Shown one piece after another: positions 23,925 through 32,400 of a stretch of 39,888 bases of DNA. This stretch comes from Streptomyces albospinus. GTDB taxonomy: Bacteria; Actinomycetota; Actinomycetes; Streptomycetales; Streptomycetaceae. The stretch covers positions 1-39,888 of the forward strand of contig NZ_BMRP01000055.1 of NCBI RefSeq assembly GCF_014648695.1, written 5' to 3'. Below the pieces are notes generated by a model, which was not told the DNA's origin, ran no database searches, and saw only the letters and a program-made list of their open reading frames with translations. A program made the position numbers and the translations under genes. Each line of letters starts with the position of its first letter. The first letter of the stretch is position 1.

Positions 23925-24599
23925 TCAGAAGTGCGTCAGCAACTCGGCGAACTTCTCCAGCCGCAGCACCTTCGCATCCGCCGGATCCAGCTCCCCGTGC
24001 TCCAGCACCCAGGTGTGGGCGTGCGGAATGAACACCGCATTGAGCCCCGCCGAACGCGCCGGCAAAATATCCGACTTCGGCGAGTTCCCGATCATCCAGG
24101 TCTCCTCCGGCACCAGCCCGTGCGCCCGCGTCACCTCCTCATACGTGGCCACGTTCTTCTCCGGCACGACGTGCACCGCCCGGAAGTGCCCGGCCAGCCC
24201 CGACGCCGCCACCTTCCGCTCCTGCTCCTCGGTGTCCCCCTTGGTCAGCAGCAGCAACTCGTGCCGCCGCGCCAGCTCCGCCAGCGTCTCGGGCACCCCC
24301 GCGATCAACTCCGGCCGGGCCCCGGTGAAGGCCGCCTCCCACCCGGCGATCCGCCCCAACTCGTCCTCCGTGGCGGCCCGCCCCCGCACCCGCGCCACGC
24401 ACTCCCCGAGACTCCGCAGGAACACCTTGCTCCCGTACCCCTGCGTCACCGCGTTCGCCGCCTCGATCCCGTCCAGTACGGCCCGCACCCCGGCCCGGTC
24501 CAACCCCGGCCCCGCCAGCCACCCCGTGAACTCGTCAATCACCCGCTCGAAGATCACGTTGTTCTCCCACAACGTGTCATCCGCATCGAAGATCAGCAC
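23925..24599 (-). CDS. HAD-family hydrolase
   Basis: A 224-aa haloacid-dehalogenase-superfamily hydrolase. Motif I IFDADDTLWE gives nucleophile D5 and acid D7. Motif II is LLLLTKGD. The motif III/IV region is PEKNVATYEE ... GNSPKSDILPA. The helical cap lies between. GTG at 24599 (7 nt after GAGAGGGG) gives the standard family start; GTG 24623 would add eight residues. It probably removes phosphate from a small metabolite; the substrate is unknown. It precedes the NUDIX gene by 20 bp, forming a two-gene hydrolase operon. It is divergent from the OYE homologue. Confidence 0.87.
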   Translation of the reverse strand: MLIFDADDTLWENNVIFERVIDEFTGWLAGPGLDRAGVRAVLDGIEAANAVTQGYGSKVFLRSLGECVARVRGRAATEDELGRIAGWEAAFTGARPELIAGVPETLAELARRHELLLLTKGDTEEQERKVAASGLAGHFRAVHVVPEKNVATYEEVTRAHGLVPEETWMIGNSPKSDILPARSAGLNAVFIPHAHTWVLEHGELDPADAKVLRLEKFAELLTHF

Positions 24600-24767
24600 C
24601 CGTGCGCCCCTCTCGCCATCCACCGACCCGGGCACCCTACGCAGCCACCCCACCCACCCGCACCGGAAAATCCGCGCAGCCGCACCGCCCGCACCGGTCA
24701 CCTCCCGCCCCTCCCCGACGTCGACTCCACGCACCGACAACAGACCCGACGCCAAGGAGCCCCCACC

Positions 24768-25934
24768 ATGACCGCGACCACCCCCACTCCGACACCCACC
24801 CCCACGTCCCCCTCCGCCCCCCACCACCAGCCCCTGCTCCGCCCCATGGACCTCGCCGGCCTCCGCCTCCCCAACCGGGTCGTCATGGCCCCCCTCACAC
24901 GCGCCCGCGCCGCCCGCGACGGGCTGGTGCCGACGCCGATGCACGCCGACTACTACGGCCGGCGGGCGAGCGCGGGGCTGATCATCACCGAGGCGACCTG
25001 GGTCAGCAGGCAGGCGATCGGCTTCGCCGACGTCCCCGGGATCTACAGCGCGGAACAGGTGACCGCATGGCGGCGGGTCACCGACACCGTGCACGCCCTC
25101 GGCGGCCGGATCGTGATGCAGCTCTGGCACACCGGTGCCGCCTCGCACCCCGACCACCTCGGCGGCCGGGTGCCCGCGGGGCCGTCACCGGTCAACCCCC
25201 GGACCCGGTCCTTCACCACCACCGGATTCCAGGAGACCGTCACGCCCCGCGCGATGACCCCGGCCGAGATCGCCGCCACCGTCGCCGACTACCGCGCCGC
25301 CGCACACAACGCCCGCCAGGCGGGCTTCGACGGCGTCGAGATCGCGGCCCTCGGCACGTTCCTGATCGCGCAGTTCCTCAACCCGCGGCTGAACCACCGC
25401 ACCGACGCCTACGGAGGCGACCGCACCCGCCGCCGGCGGCTGCTGCTGGAAATCGTCGACGCGGTCGCCGAGCCCTGGGACGGCCGGTGCGTGGGAGTCC
25501 GCCTGGGGCCGTACCTGGCCGCGGGAGACCTCTTCCGGCCCGACGCCGCCACCCTCGCCGACCACGACGAACTCGTCACCGCGCTGAACGACCACCCCGT
25601 GGCCTATCTGCACCTCCGCGGACCCGACCGCCCGACCCCGGACGCCCGCCCCGACACCGCGGCGCTCGCCCGCTACCGCCACCGCTTCCACGGCCCGCTG
25701 AACGCGAACAACGGTTTCGACCGCGAGACCGCGAACGCCGCCATCGAGGCCGGAACCGCCGACGCCGTCTCCTTCGCCACCCACTTCATCGCCAACCCCG
25801 ACCTGGTCACCCGCTTCGCCCTGAGCCGCGACCTGGCCACCGGCGACCCCACCACGTACTACGGCGGCGGAGCCCGCGGCTACGTCGACCACCCGGTCAG
25901 CACCTGGCAGGACAACCCCGGCCAACAGCCCTGA
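24768..25934 (+). CDS. Old-yellow-enzyme homologue with altered active site
   Basis: A 388-aa TIM-barrel flavoprotein of the OYE/alkene-reductase family. MAPLTRARA, GLIITEATWVS, RIVMQLWHTGAASHP, FLNPRLNHRTDAYGGD and YYGGGARGYVDHP match FMN-binding and barrel elements. The usual catalytic segment EIHxANGYLLDQF is replaced by EIAALGTFLIAQF: the substrate-binding His is A193, the Asn G196 and the proton donor Tyr F198. It may therefore have lost ene-reductase activity or use a different chemistry. The start at 24768 follows AAGGAG; a Thr/Pro repeat (residues 4-15) makes a disordered N-terminus. It ends 39 bp before the tRNA-type terminator, the last chromosomal gene before the presumed island. 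Confidence 0.88.
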   Translation: MTATTPTPTPTPTSPSAPHHQPLLRPMDLAGLRLPNRVVMAPLTRARAARDGLVPTPMHADYYGRRASAGLIITEATWVSRQAIGFADVPGIYSAEQVTAWRRVTDTVHALGGRIVMQLWHTGAASHPDHLGGRVPAGPSPVNPRTRSFTTTGFQETVTPRAMTPAEIAATVADYRAAAHNARQAGFDGVEIAALGTFLIAQFLNPRLNHRTDAYGGDRTRRRRLLLEIVDAVAEPWDGRCVGVRLGPYLAAGDLFRPDAATLADHDELVTALNDHPVAYLHLRGPDRPTPDARPDTAALARYRHRFHGPLNANNGFDRETANAAIEAGTADAVSFATHFIANPDLVTRFALSRDLATGDPTTYYGGGARGYVDHPVSTWQDNPGQQP

Positions 25935-25973
25935 AAATCACCGGGAACCCCGGAAACCCCGAAAACCAGAAAC

Positions 25974-26000
25974 GGTGCCGACCGAAAACCGGCCAGCACC
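25974..26000 (-). terminator. Terminator of a minus-strand tRNA
   Basis: An 11-bp stem (with two G-U wobbles when read on the minus strand) around a 5-nt loop, followed on the minus strand by GTTTCTGGTTTTCGGGG. A stem plus T-rich tail about 15 bp beyond a tRNA 3' end is the usual tRNA terminator. It also faces the OYE gene end. Confidence 0.65.
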
Positions 26001-26015
26001 GCTGGTGTGTACTAC

Positions 26016-26040
26016 TGGTGTCCGAGGGGGGACTTGAACC
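26016..26040 (-). other. tRNA 3'-end fragment: candidate attachment site (att) of an island
   Basis: On the minus strand these 25 bp read GGTTCAAGTCCCCCCTCGGA followed by CACCA: the T-loop TTCAAGT, the T-stem 3' strand, the acceptor 3' strand, a discriminator A and CCA. This is the form of a Streptomyces tRNA-Leu 3' end. To the right, where the remaining tRNA should be, there is no D-arm, anticodon arm or variable arm, and even the T-stem 5' strand does not pair. A tRNA 3' fragment with its terminator on one side and foreign sequence on the other marks an integration junction. The isotype is a recollection-based guess. Confidence 0.72.
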
Positions 26041-26274
26041 ATACGCACACGCCGGTGATGCGGGGCGAGCTGCGGCTGGCGTAGCCAGGGTGCCACTGCC
26101 CGGATTGCTACGGTTCACCGCGCCCCCGTGTAAGGCCGGTCCCGGCTTCTGGGCGGTACCTCGACCGCGTCATGCAGTTGGAGCGACCCCACATGGGATG
26201 GGACGGCGATGGGGGCAAACAGCGGCTTCGTTGCGCCTTCGCGTCGTCGTCGCGGTTACCCAACTGCGCGCCTT
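26041..26274. other. Island edge, non-coding
   Basis: A 234-bp stretch between the tRNA fragment and the first island gene. I see no coding gene. An 8-bp inverted pair, GCAGTTGG (26174-26181) and CCAACTGC (26260-26267), could be integrase arm sites but is weak. Confidence 0.4.
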
Positions 26275-26976
26275 TCAGATGGCGGAGGAGTCCCGGCCGC
26301 ATGCACGGCCGGAGTCGATCCGGCCGTGCACGGCGGTGATCTCGTCGGCGCGGAGGCGCAGCCCGCGGATGTGGACGTCGGTCAGGGCGGCGTAGGGGAT
26401 GGGCACCGGTGGCAGCACGGATGTGGAGAATCCCACGGGGAGCAGACCGAGGAGGCGTCCGGTGATCCAGTGCGCCGCGAGCCGGATGTCTCCGCTGGTG
26501 ACGACTGTTGGTGCGGACAGGCAGACGCCGGCTCCGGAGCCGTAGGCGACCTCGGCGTCCTGCAGGGTCACGGACTGGGCGTGACACAGGGCTCCTGTCA
26601 GCGCGGAGAGCGGGCACATCAGGCCGGAGACCTTCATGGTCCGGGCCGTCACCGAGGTGTCCCCTTCTGCGGTGGGGCTGTTCGGCGGCTGGTAGGTGCC
26701 GTCCTGTGAGGTGAGGCACTGCGCGAGGGCTCGCGCCTGTTCCAGGGGCGCCGTATCGAGGTCCGCGGTCGGTGGCGGCTGGCACCGGACGGTGTTGGTG
26801 TGCGTCCTGCGTACGGTCGGTGCGGGCGTGGCTCGGGTGCGGTGGTCGGCTGCCGTCGCCCCGGGTGCGGCGGCTGCGAGGACGGGGCGCGCGCCGTTCG
26901 CGTCCGGTGCCGCGAGGGCGGAGGCCGGCAGGGTCAGGAGGGCAGCGGCCAGCGCGCGGCCCGTCACCCGCCTCAT
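26275..26976 (-). CDS. Exported cysteine-rich protein of unknown function
   Basis: A 233-aa protein I cannot assign to a named family. The N-terminus RRVTGRALAAALLTLPASALA is a clear signal peptide, cleaved near ALAA (about 22). A Thr/Pro-rich linker follows, then a domain with six cysteines (VRCQ, AQCL, LMCP, LCHA, GVCL, RACG), enough for three disulfides. The C-terminal half is rich in beta-strand-like alternation (DVHIRGLRLRADEITA) recalling the DUF6230 protein two genes upstream. Its ATG overlaps the DUF6114 stop (ATGA), so it is the last gene of the tightly coupled trio. A surface or envelope role is inferred. Confidence 0.78.
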   Translation of the reverse strand: MRRVTGRALAAALLTLPASALAAPDANGARPVLAAAAPGATAADHRTRATPAPTVRRTHTNTVRCQPPPTADLDTAPLEQARALAQCLTSQDGTYQPPNSPTAEGDTSVTARTMKVSGLMCPLSALTGALCHAQSVTLQDAEVAYGSGAGVCLSAPTVVTSGDIRLAAHWITGRLLGLLPVGFSTSVLPPVPIPYAALTDVHIRGLRLRADEITAVHGRIDSGRACGRDSSAI

Positions 26977-27374
26977 TCGGTCGCCTTGCCGCCCGGCACC
27001 GGTGTTGGGGTGTCCGGACTGGTGCGGCCGGTGGTGTCACCGGTCTGCCACCCGACGGCGAGTGCGCCGCCGACGACTGCCAGGAGCATGCCGGCGAAGA
27101 ATCCGCCGAGGTTGGCCAGGGGGAAGGAGAGCAGCGCCAGTCCGATCGCGGCGACCCCGCTGACCGTGGCCCGGTGGGGTCGTGCGGCGGTGTGGAGGCC
27201 GCAGCCGAACAGGGCACCGGCGATCAGCAGTGTCGAGGTGGCGGCTGTCCCCTGGAAGCTGAGGTACTCGGGTCGCCGCAGCGGGAAGTACGCCATCTCC
27301 GCTCCGGCCGCGCAGATCAGGGTGGCTGCGGTCCACGGGCGGCCGAGTACGGCGAGAGGGATGTTCAGGTGCAT
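26973..27374 (-). CDS. DUF6114 membrane protein
   Basis: A 133-aa protein with four predicted membrane helices (about 13-30, 45-62, 71-88 and 91-108) and a hydrophilic Thr/Pro tail. Sequence elements FPLRRPEYLSFQG and the two LLIAGALFG/LLAVVGGAL segments match DUF6114, a small actinobacterial membrane family that usually sits beside DUF6230. The start at 27374 overlaps the DUF6230 stop by 10 bp. The stop overlaps the next gene by 4 bp. It probably anchors or partners the two exported neighbours. No biochemical function is known. Confidence 0.78.
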   Translation of the reverse strand: MHLNIPLAVLGRPWTAATLICAAGAEMAYFPLRRPEYLSFQGTAATSTLLIAGALFGCGLHTAARPHRATVSGVAAIGLALLSFPLANLGGFFAGMLLAVVGGALAVGWQTGDTTGRTSPDTPTPVPGGKATE

Positions 27375-28009
27375 GGGCGGTTCCCGAGGCGGATGGCCAT
27401 GGTCGCGTCGCGCAGGGAGAAGGAGCCGGCGGCCAGGGACCAGGCGCTCAGCCGCATGTCGGTGATGTCGAGGGTCTTCGCCTGCTGGCCGTATGCCCCG
27501 AGGGCGGCGCCGGTGGGGGCACCGGCGTCCAGCGTGGAGGCGTCCCGTCCCATCTGGACGTCTCCGAAATGCAGGTCGCCGCGGACCTGCTTGAGGTCGA
27601 TCACCATGTCCTCCGCGGTCACCAGGGCGCCGCGGCCGCCGCGGATGGTCAGGGTCACGGGGCCGAACGGCGTGCGTGCCACCGAGGACTGGCAGACGTT
27701 GGTGAGCGTGGCGTGGCCGATCCCCGCCACCGCCACCGGCCGGTTGCGGCCGCGAGCGTCCTTGTGGAAGGACGCGTACTGGACGGCGTCGCGTCCCTTG
27801 AGCTGGTCCGCGGTGACCTGGAAGGTGCTGCCTGAGATGGCGAAGTTGACGGGCACTCCGGCCGCTGTGGTGCTCCACACCGTCATCGCCGAGGCGGCCA
27901 GGGCGAGCACGGCGGCCACGGCCGCCCGCTGCCAGTTGGTGCCTGCGGCGGGCGCGGCGCTGCTGCTGTGTCTTCCTGGGCCGCGTCCCGCCGTGCGATG
28001 GCGTGCCAT
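27365..28009 (-). CDS. DUF6230 exported/anchored protein
   Basis: A 214-aa protein. After a basic N-terminus there is one hydrophobic segment (AAVAAVLALAASAMTVWS, about 31-48), an anchor or uncleaved signal. The following domain, FAISGSTFQVTADQL ... VQYASF ... NVCQSS ... VIDLKQVRGDLHFGDVQMG, matches DUF6230 proteins, found widely in Streptomyces and sometimes labelled cholesterol esterase without evidence. Two cysteines (NVCQ and the C-terminal RPC) may form a disulfide. AGGAAGGA precedes the ATG at 28009. It overlaps DUF6114 downstream and lies 67 bp after the reductase, so it is plausibly in the same operon as the polyketide genes. The domain looks like a beta-rich binder, but function is unknown. 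Confidence 0.8.
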   Translation of the reverse strand: MARHRTAGRGPGRHSSSAAPAAGTNWQRAAVAAVLALAASAMTVWSTTAAGVPVNFAISGSTFQVTADQLKGRDAVQYASFHKDARGRNRPVAVAGIGHATLTNVCQSSVARTPFGPVTLTIRGGRGALVTAEDMVIDLKQVRGDLHFGDVQMGRDASTLDAGAPTGAALGAYGQQAKTLDITDMRLSAWSLAAGSFSLRDATMAIRLGNRPCT

Positions 28010-28076
28010 GCGTGTCCTTCCTGTGCGGTCCCTCGGCCTAACGCGACCGCAATGGGCGGGATACGCGCGCGCCGGA

Positions 28077-29255
28077 TCAGCGAGGGGAAGTTCGCCCGTT
28101 CGGTCCGGCACCGGCCGACAGGTCCTGGAGGGCGCGTGCCGCTGCTCCGCGGGGAGCGAGGGCGCGGTTGAGGTACGCGAGGTCGAGCGGATCAGGATCC
28201 GGCAGGTCGCCGACGGACCGCAGGAGGTTGGTCCGGTCGTACGTGCGTCGATGCCTGAGGTAGGTCAGCAGGTGGCCGCCGAACTTGGCGACCAAGGTCT
28301 CGACCGGGGTGGGCCGTTCGAGGACCGGGGTGAGGGTGACGTGGATGCCCGTCATCTCCGGCAGCATCGAGGCGAGCAGTGTGTTCGGCGTGTTCTGGGG
28401 ATGGGTGACGTGGAGGGTCCGCAGTCCGGGCCCGGTGTGTCCCGCGGCGGCGCGCACCATGGCCCGTACCGCGTAGTCGACCGGCACGAAGTTGAGGTGC
28501 CCGCCGGGGTCGCCGGGCACGCGCAGGTGCAGGGGCGACCGGCGTGTCCCGGCGATCAGCCGCACGGCGAGCTTGACCTGCCACGCTGCCAGCGCCAGCG
28601 CGCGGTCCAGCAGCCGCGGCAAGGCGCCGGTGGCCTGGTCGGTCGAGCCTGGTGGGACGGTGGTGCCGGCCGTCAGGACGCCCGGCCGCAGCACGGTGAC
28701 GGTCCGGTCGGGGTGTGCCGCCGACCAGGCACGCACCGCGCATTCCGCGGTGTACTTGCTTGCCTGGTATGGGCTTTCGAAGCCGTACGCGTCGGTGAGG
28801 TCGTCCTCCGTGACGTGTCCGGTGCGGCGGGCGCCGGCGACGGAGGTGGTGCTGACGTGCAGCAGCCGGGCCCCCGGGGCGTGGTCCAGCAGGTCCAGAG
28901 TCCGCTGGGTGCCGCAGACATTGGTCCGGTGCACGGTACCCGGGTTGCCGGGCAGGCTGACGTCAGCGGCGCAGTGCCACACCTCCGCCAGGCCGTCCGC
29001 CAGCCGGGTCCGTGCCACCCCGTCCAGCCCGAGGTCGTCCTTGGTCAGGTCGCCGGTGACGTAGGCGAGGCGCTTCAGGTCCGAGGGGCCCAGAGGCGGA
29101 CCGCCGAGCCGGACCAGCTGCCTCTCGGTGCGGGCGCGGAGTTCCGCCGGGGTTCCGCGGCCCAGGACGGTGACCATGTCGTCGCCGCGCGGCAGGAGTT
29201 CCCGGAGGACGCGGGAACCGAGGAACCCCGTCGCGCCGGTGATCAGGACAGGCAT
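28077..29255 (-). CDS. Thioester-reductase-like extended SDR
   Basis: A 392-aa extended SDR of the Lys2/carboxylic-acid-reductase R-domain type. The NAD(P)-binding GATGFLG is at 7-13, RGTPAELRARTERQL follows, ADVSLPG and NVCGTQRTLDL are conserved in thioester reductases, and the catalytic Y163-K167 sits in SPYQASKYT. Free-standing or fused R domains reduce an ACP- or CoA-bound acyl chain to an aldehyde, releasing it. The gene lies 211 bp downstream of a polyketide synthase that has no thioesterase. Reductive chain release is therefore the natural assignment, inferred from context. The ATG at 29255 has GAGGT upstream. The product could be an aldehyde or, after further reduction, an alcohol. 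Confidence 0.85.
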   Translation of the reverse strand: MPVLITGATGFLGSRVLRELLPRGDDMVTVLGRGTPAELRARTERQLVRLGGPPLGPSDLKRLAYVTGDLTKDDLGLDGVARTRLADGLAEVWHCAADVSLPGNPGTVHRTNVCGTQRTLDLLDHAPGARLLHVSTTSVAGARRTGHVTEDDLTDAYGFESPYQASKYTAECAVRAWSAAHPDRTVTVLRPGVLTAGTTVPPGSTDQATGALPRLLDRALALAAWQVKLAVRLIAGTRRSPLHLRVPGDPGGHLNFVPVDYAVRAMVRAAAGHTGPGLRTLHVTHPQNTPNTLLASMLPEMTGIHVTLTPVLERPTPVETLVAKFGGHLLTYLRHRRTYDRTNLLRSVGDLPDPDPLDLAYLNRALAPRGAAARALQDLSAGAGPNGRTSPR

Positions 29256-29466
29256 GGATACCTCATCTGGGCCGAATCGCACGCTCGTCGAGCGGCCCTG
29301 CGCCGCCACGTGAAGGGAAAGGCGGACGACGGACACCCTGGAGGTCCCGCCGAACGATGCCGGCGTCCCCCGGCGTCCCCGGCAGATGCCTGAAGGCGCG
29401 GCGGTCTACGATTCCGCCTCCCGTTGGAGGAGGCCGGGAAGGCTCCGAACGCAGACGTGGATGGAT

Positions 29467-32400
29467 TCACGCCACAGAGGGGGCCGTGGCCGGTTCATCG
29501 GTCGCTTCGGGTGTGGTCGTGTCGTCGGCGGCGGTTTCGGAAGCTCCTGAGAGGCCGAGGCGCAGCAGGACCAGGTGGGAGATGTCGGTGATCGTGCCGC
29601 CGCTGCGCAGGAGCTCCATGGGCGGGATGTCGATGTCGAAGCGTCTGCGTACGGAGACCAGCAGTTCGGCGACCATGAGTGAGTCCAGGCCGTACTCGTC
29701 GAGCCGCCGGTTGTGGTCGAGTTCCTTGTGGTCCATGTGCAGGACGTCGGCCATGAGAGAGGCGAGTGTATCCGCGATGGTTCGCGCCGCGTCCTCGATG
29801 GACATGGCCGCGAGTGCCTGCAGGATCTCCTCCCGGGTGTAGTCGGCTTCCTCCATGTGATCGGGAAAGAGCAGGGAACACCGGGGTGCCGCGAGAGCGG
29901 GCAGCAGCCGGCGCATGCGGCCCCAGTTGTAACGGCCGACGCCTGCCACCTCGAAGCCGCCAGCCGTCAGCAGGTCGGCAGCGGTGAACGCCTCCCGGAG
30001 CGACACGGGTTCGATCCCTGCGGAGGCGAGTGTGTGTGTCAGCTCGTTGCGGGTGACATAGCCGGTTTCGCCGATGGCTCCCCAGGTGATCGCCTGTCCG
30101 GCGGCTCCGCGACCCCGACGGCGACGGACCAGAGCCTCCAGCCAGAGGTTGGCCGCAACGTAGTTGGCCTGGCGGATGTTGCCGATGACGGTCGTTCCCG
30201 ACGAGTACGTCAGGAACGTCTCCATCTCGCGTCCGGCGAGGAGTTGGTCCAGCACCATGGCGCCTGCCGCCTTCGGGGACAGCGCGGCCGTGAACCGTTC
30301 GTCGGTGAGTTCGGTCAGCAGATCGTCCTCCAGCTGCATCGCGCAGTGGACGACGCCGCACAGCGGGTGCCCGCCGGCGTCGATGTCCTCGATGACGCGC
30401 CGCATGGCCGGGAGGTCGGCGACATCGGCGGCGTAGGCGGTGGCCTGTACGCCGCGCGCCGCGAGTTCGGCCAGCACGGCCGGGGCTTCTGGTGCCTGGT
30501 CGCCGCGGCGGCTGACCAGCGCGAGGTGCCGCACGCCCCGCTCCGCGAGCCAGCCGGCCGTCGCGGCGCCGAAGCCTCCGAGGCCGCCGGTGATCAGATA
30601 GGTGCCCTGCGTATTCAGGCGCGGTGCCTGCCGGCGTCGCTCGACGGGGGCGGGTTCGTCCAGTGGGTCGAAGGCGACCACGACCTTGCCGGCGTGGCGG
30701 GAGTGCTGCATGAGCTGGAATGCCTCTGCCACTCGGGCGGCGGGGTACACGCTGTGCGGCAGCGGGCGGTACGAACCGTTGCGTACGCGTTCGGTGACGG
30801 CCGCGAACAGCGCGGCACCGTGGACCGGGTCGAAGGCAAGGGTGCTGAGGTCGACGCCGAAGAACGCGATGTTGTTGCGGAAGGGGCGCAGGAGCAGCGG
30901 TTTGTTCTCGTAGATGTCGCGCTTGCCCAGTTCGATGAAGCGGCCTCCGGGGCGCAGGAGTTCCAGGCTGCGAGTGATCGCCTCGCCCGCAAGGGAGTTG
31001 ATGATGACATCGACGCCCTGTCCGTCGGTGGCCTCCATGACGCCGGAGGCGAACTCCAGGCTGCGCGAGTCGAGGACGTGATCGACGTCCAGGTGTCGCA
31101 GCAGTTCCCGTTTCGCGGGAGTGCCCGCCGTGGCGATCACGCGGGCCCCGCACATGCGCGCGTACTGGAGGACGGCGAGCCCGACTCCGCCCGCACCGCC
31201 GTGCACGAGTACCGTCTCCCCCGCCCGCAGCCGGGCCAGTTGGTCGAGGCTGTAGTGCACGGTGGAGAAGGCGACGGGCAGGGTCGCGGCCTCGGTGAAA
31301 CTCATCGCCTCGGGGATGTGTCCGAGGGCCTGGTGGGCGGTGACGGTGTGCGAGGCGAGGGCGGCCGGCGCCAGTCCGTACACGCGGTCGCCGGGCCGGA
31401 AGCCGGTGACGTCCGGGCCGACGGCGGTGACGATGCCGGCGCACTCCAGGCCGAGGCCCACTTCGCTGTACGTTCCTTCGACCGCCTCGGCCGGCAATAG
31501 TCCCACCGCTTGCATCATGTCCCGGTAGTTCAGAGCGGCCGCCCGTACGGCGACGGCCACCTGCCCGGGGCCCGCCGTGACAGGAGTGTTCTCCACCCAC
31601 GCCAGCCGGTAGGAGAGCCCGGGGGAACGCACGTCGAGTGTGAACGTGTCCGCGGCCGGTGCGGCTCCCGTCGTCGGGTCGGCGGCGGGCAGCGCCAGTT
31701 CACGGGGCACGAATCTGCCGCCGCTCGCGGTGATGACGACTTCGAGCTCGGCGTTGTCCGACAGGAGTTCGCGGGCGACGCGGTGGGCGACGGTGGTGGT
31801 TTCGCCGTCGCGGTCCAGTGAGATGGCGCGGACGCAGAGCCGCGGTTCCTCGTTGGCCAGGGTCCGCGCGATGCCCCACACGGCGGCGTCCTGGGGCGCG
31901 ACGGCGCGCTCGGGCGGGGGCAGTGCGCCGCTGGGCCGGGTCACCAAGGTCAGGGACGCTCGCGTGCCGTCCGCAAGGTGGGCGCAGGCGGCGGTGACGG
32001 CACGCATGAGGGCCGCGCGTGCGGTTGCCTGCTCCACTGCCTGGGCGGGGTCCGGCTGGGCAGTCCCGCCGAGGATGACGCATACGTCGGCGCCGTTCTC
32101 CCCGAACTCTGCCGCCCAGTCGGCCGAGCCATCCTCCAGCAGGCGCACCGGTGTTTCGCCGCCACCATCGGGCGGCGGTACAAGCGCCGCGAGGGCCGCT
32201 GCGAAGCCGAGCTCTGCGGCGGTCTCCGCGACGATGACCCACCGGCGGCCAGTCTCGTTCGCCGGGAGCGGCGGCTGTGGGACATCGCGCCGGGGAGCGG
32301 CAGCGAGGAAGACGGAGAAGTCCTCGCGGCAGGGTTCCGCGTCATCGCCCGTGCGGACGACGTCCGTGAAGCCGCACCGCTCGAGAAGAGCGAGCCACCG

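Noticed and set aside
26016..26110. A complete tRNA gene on the minus strand
   Set aside because: Only the 3' 25 bases are tRNA-like; no anticodon, D-arm or acceptor 5' strand can be folded from the sequence to the right.
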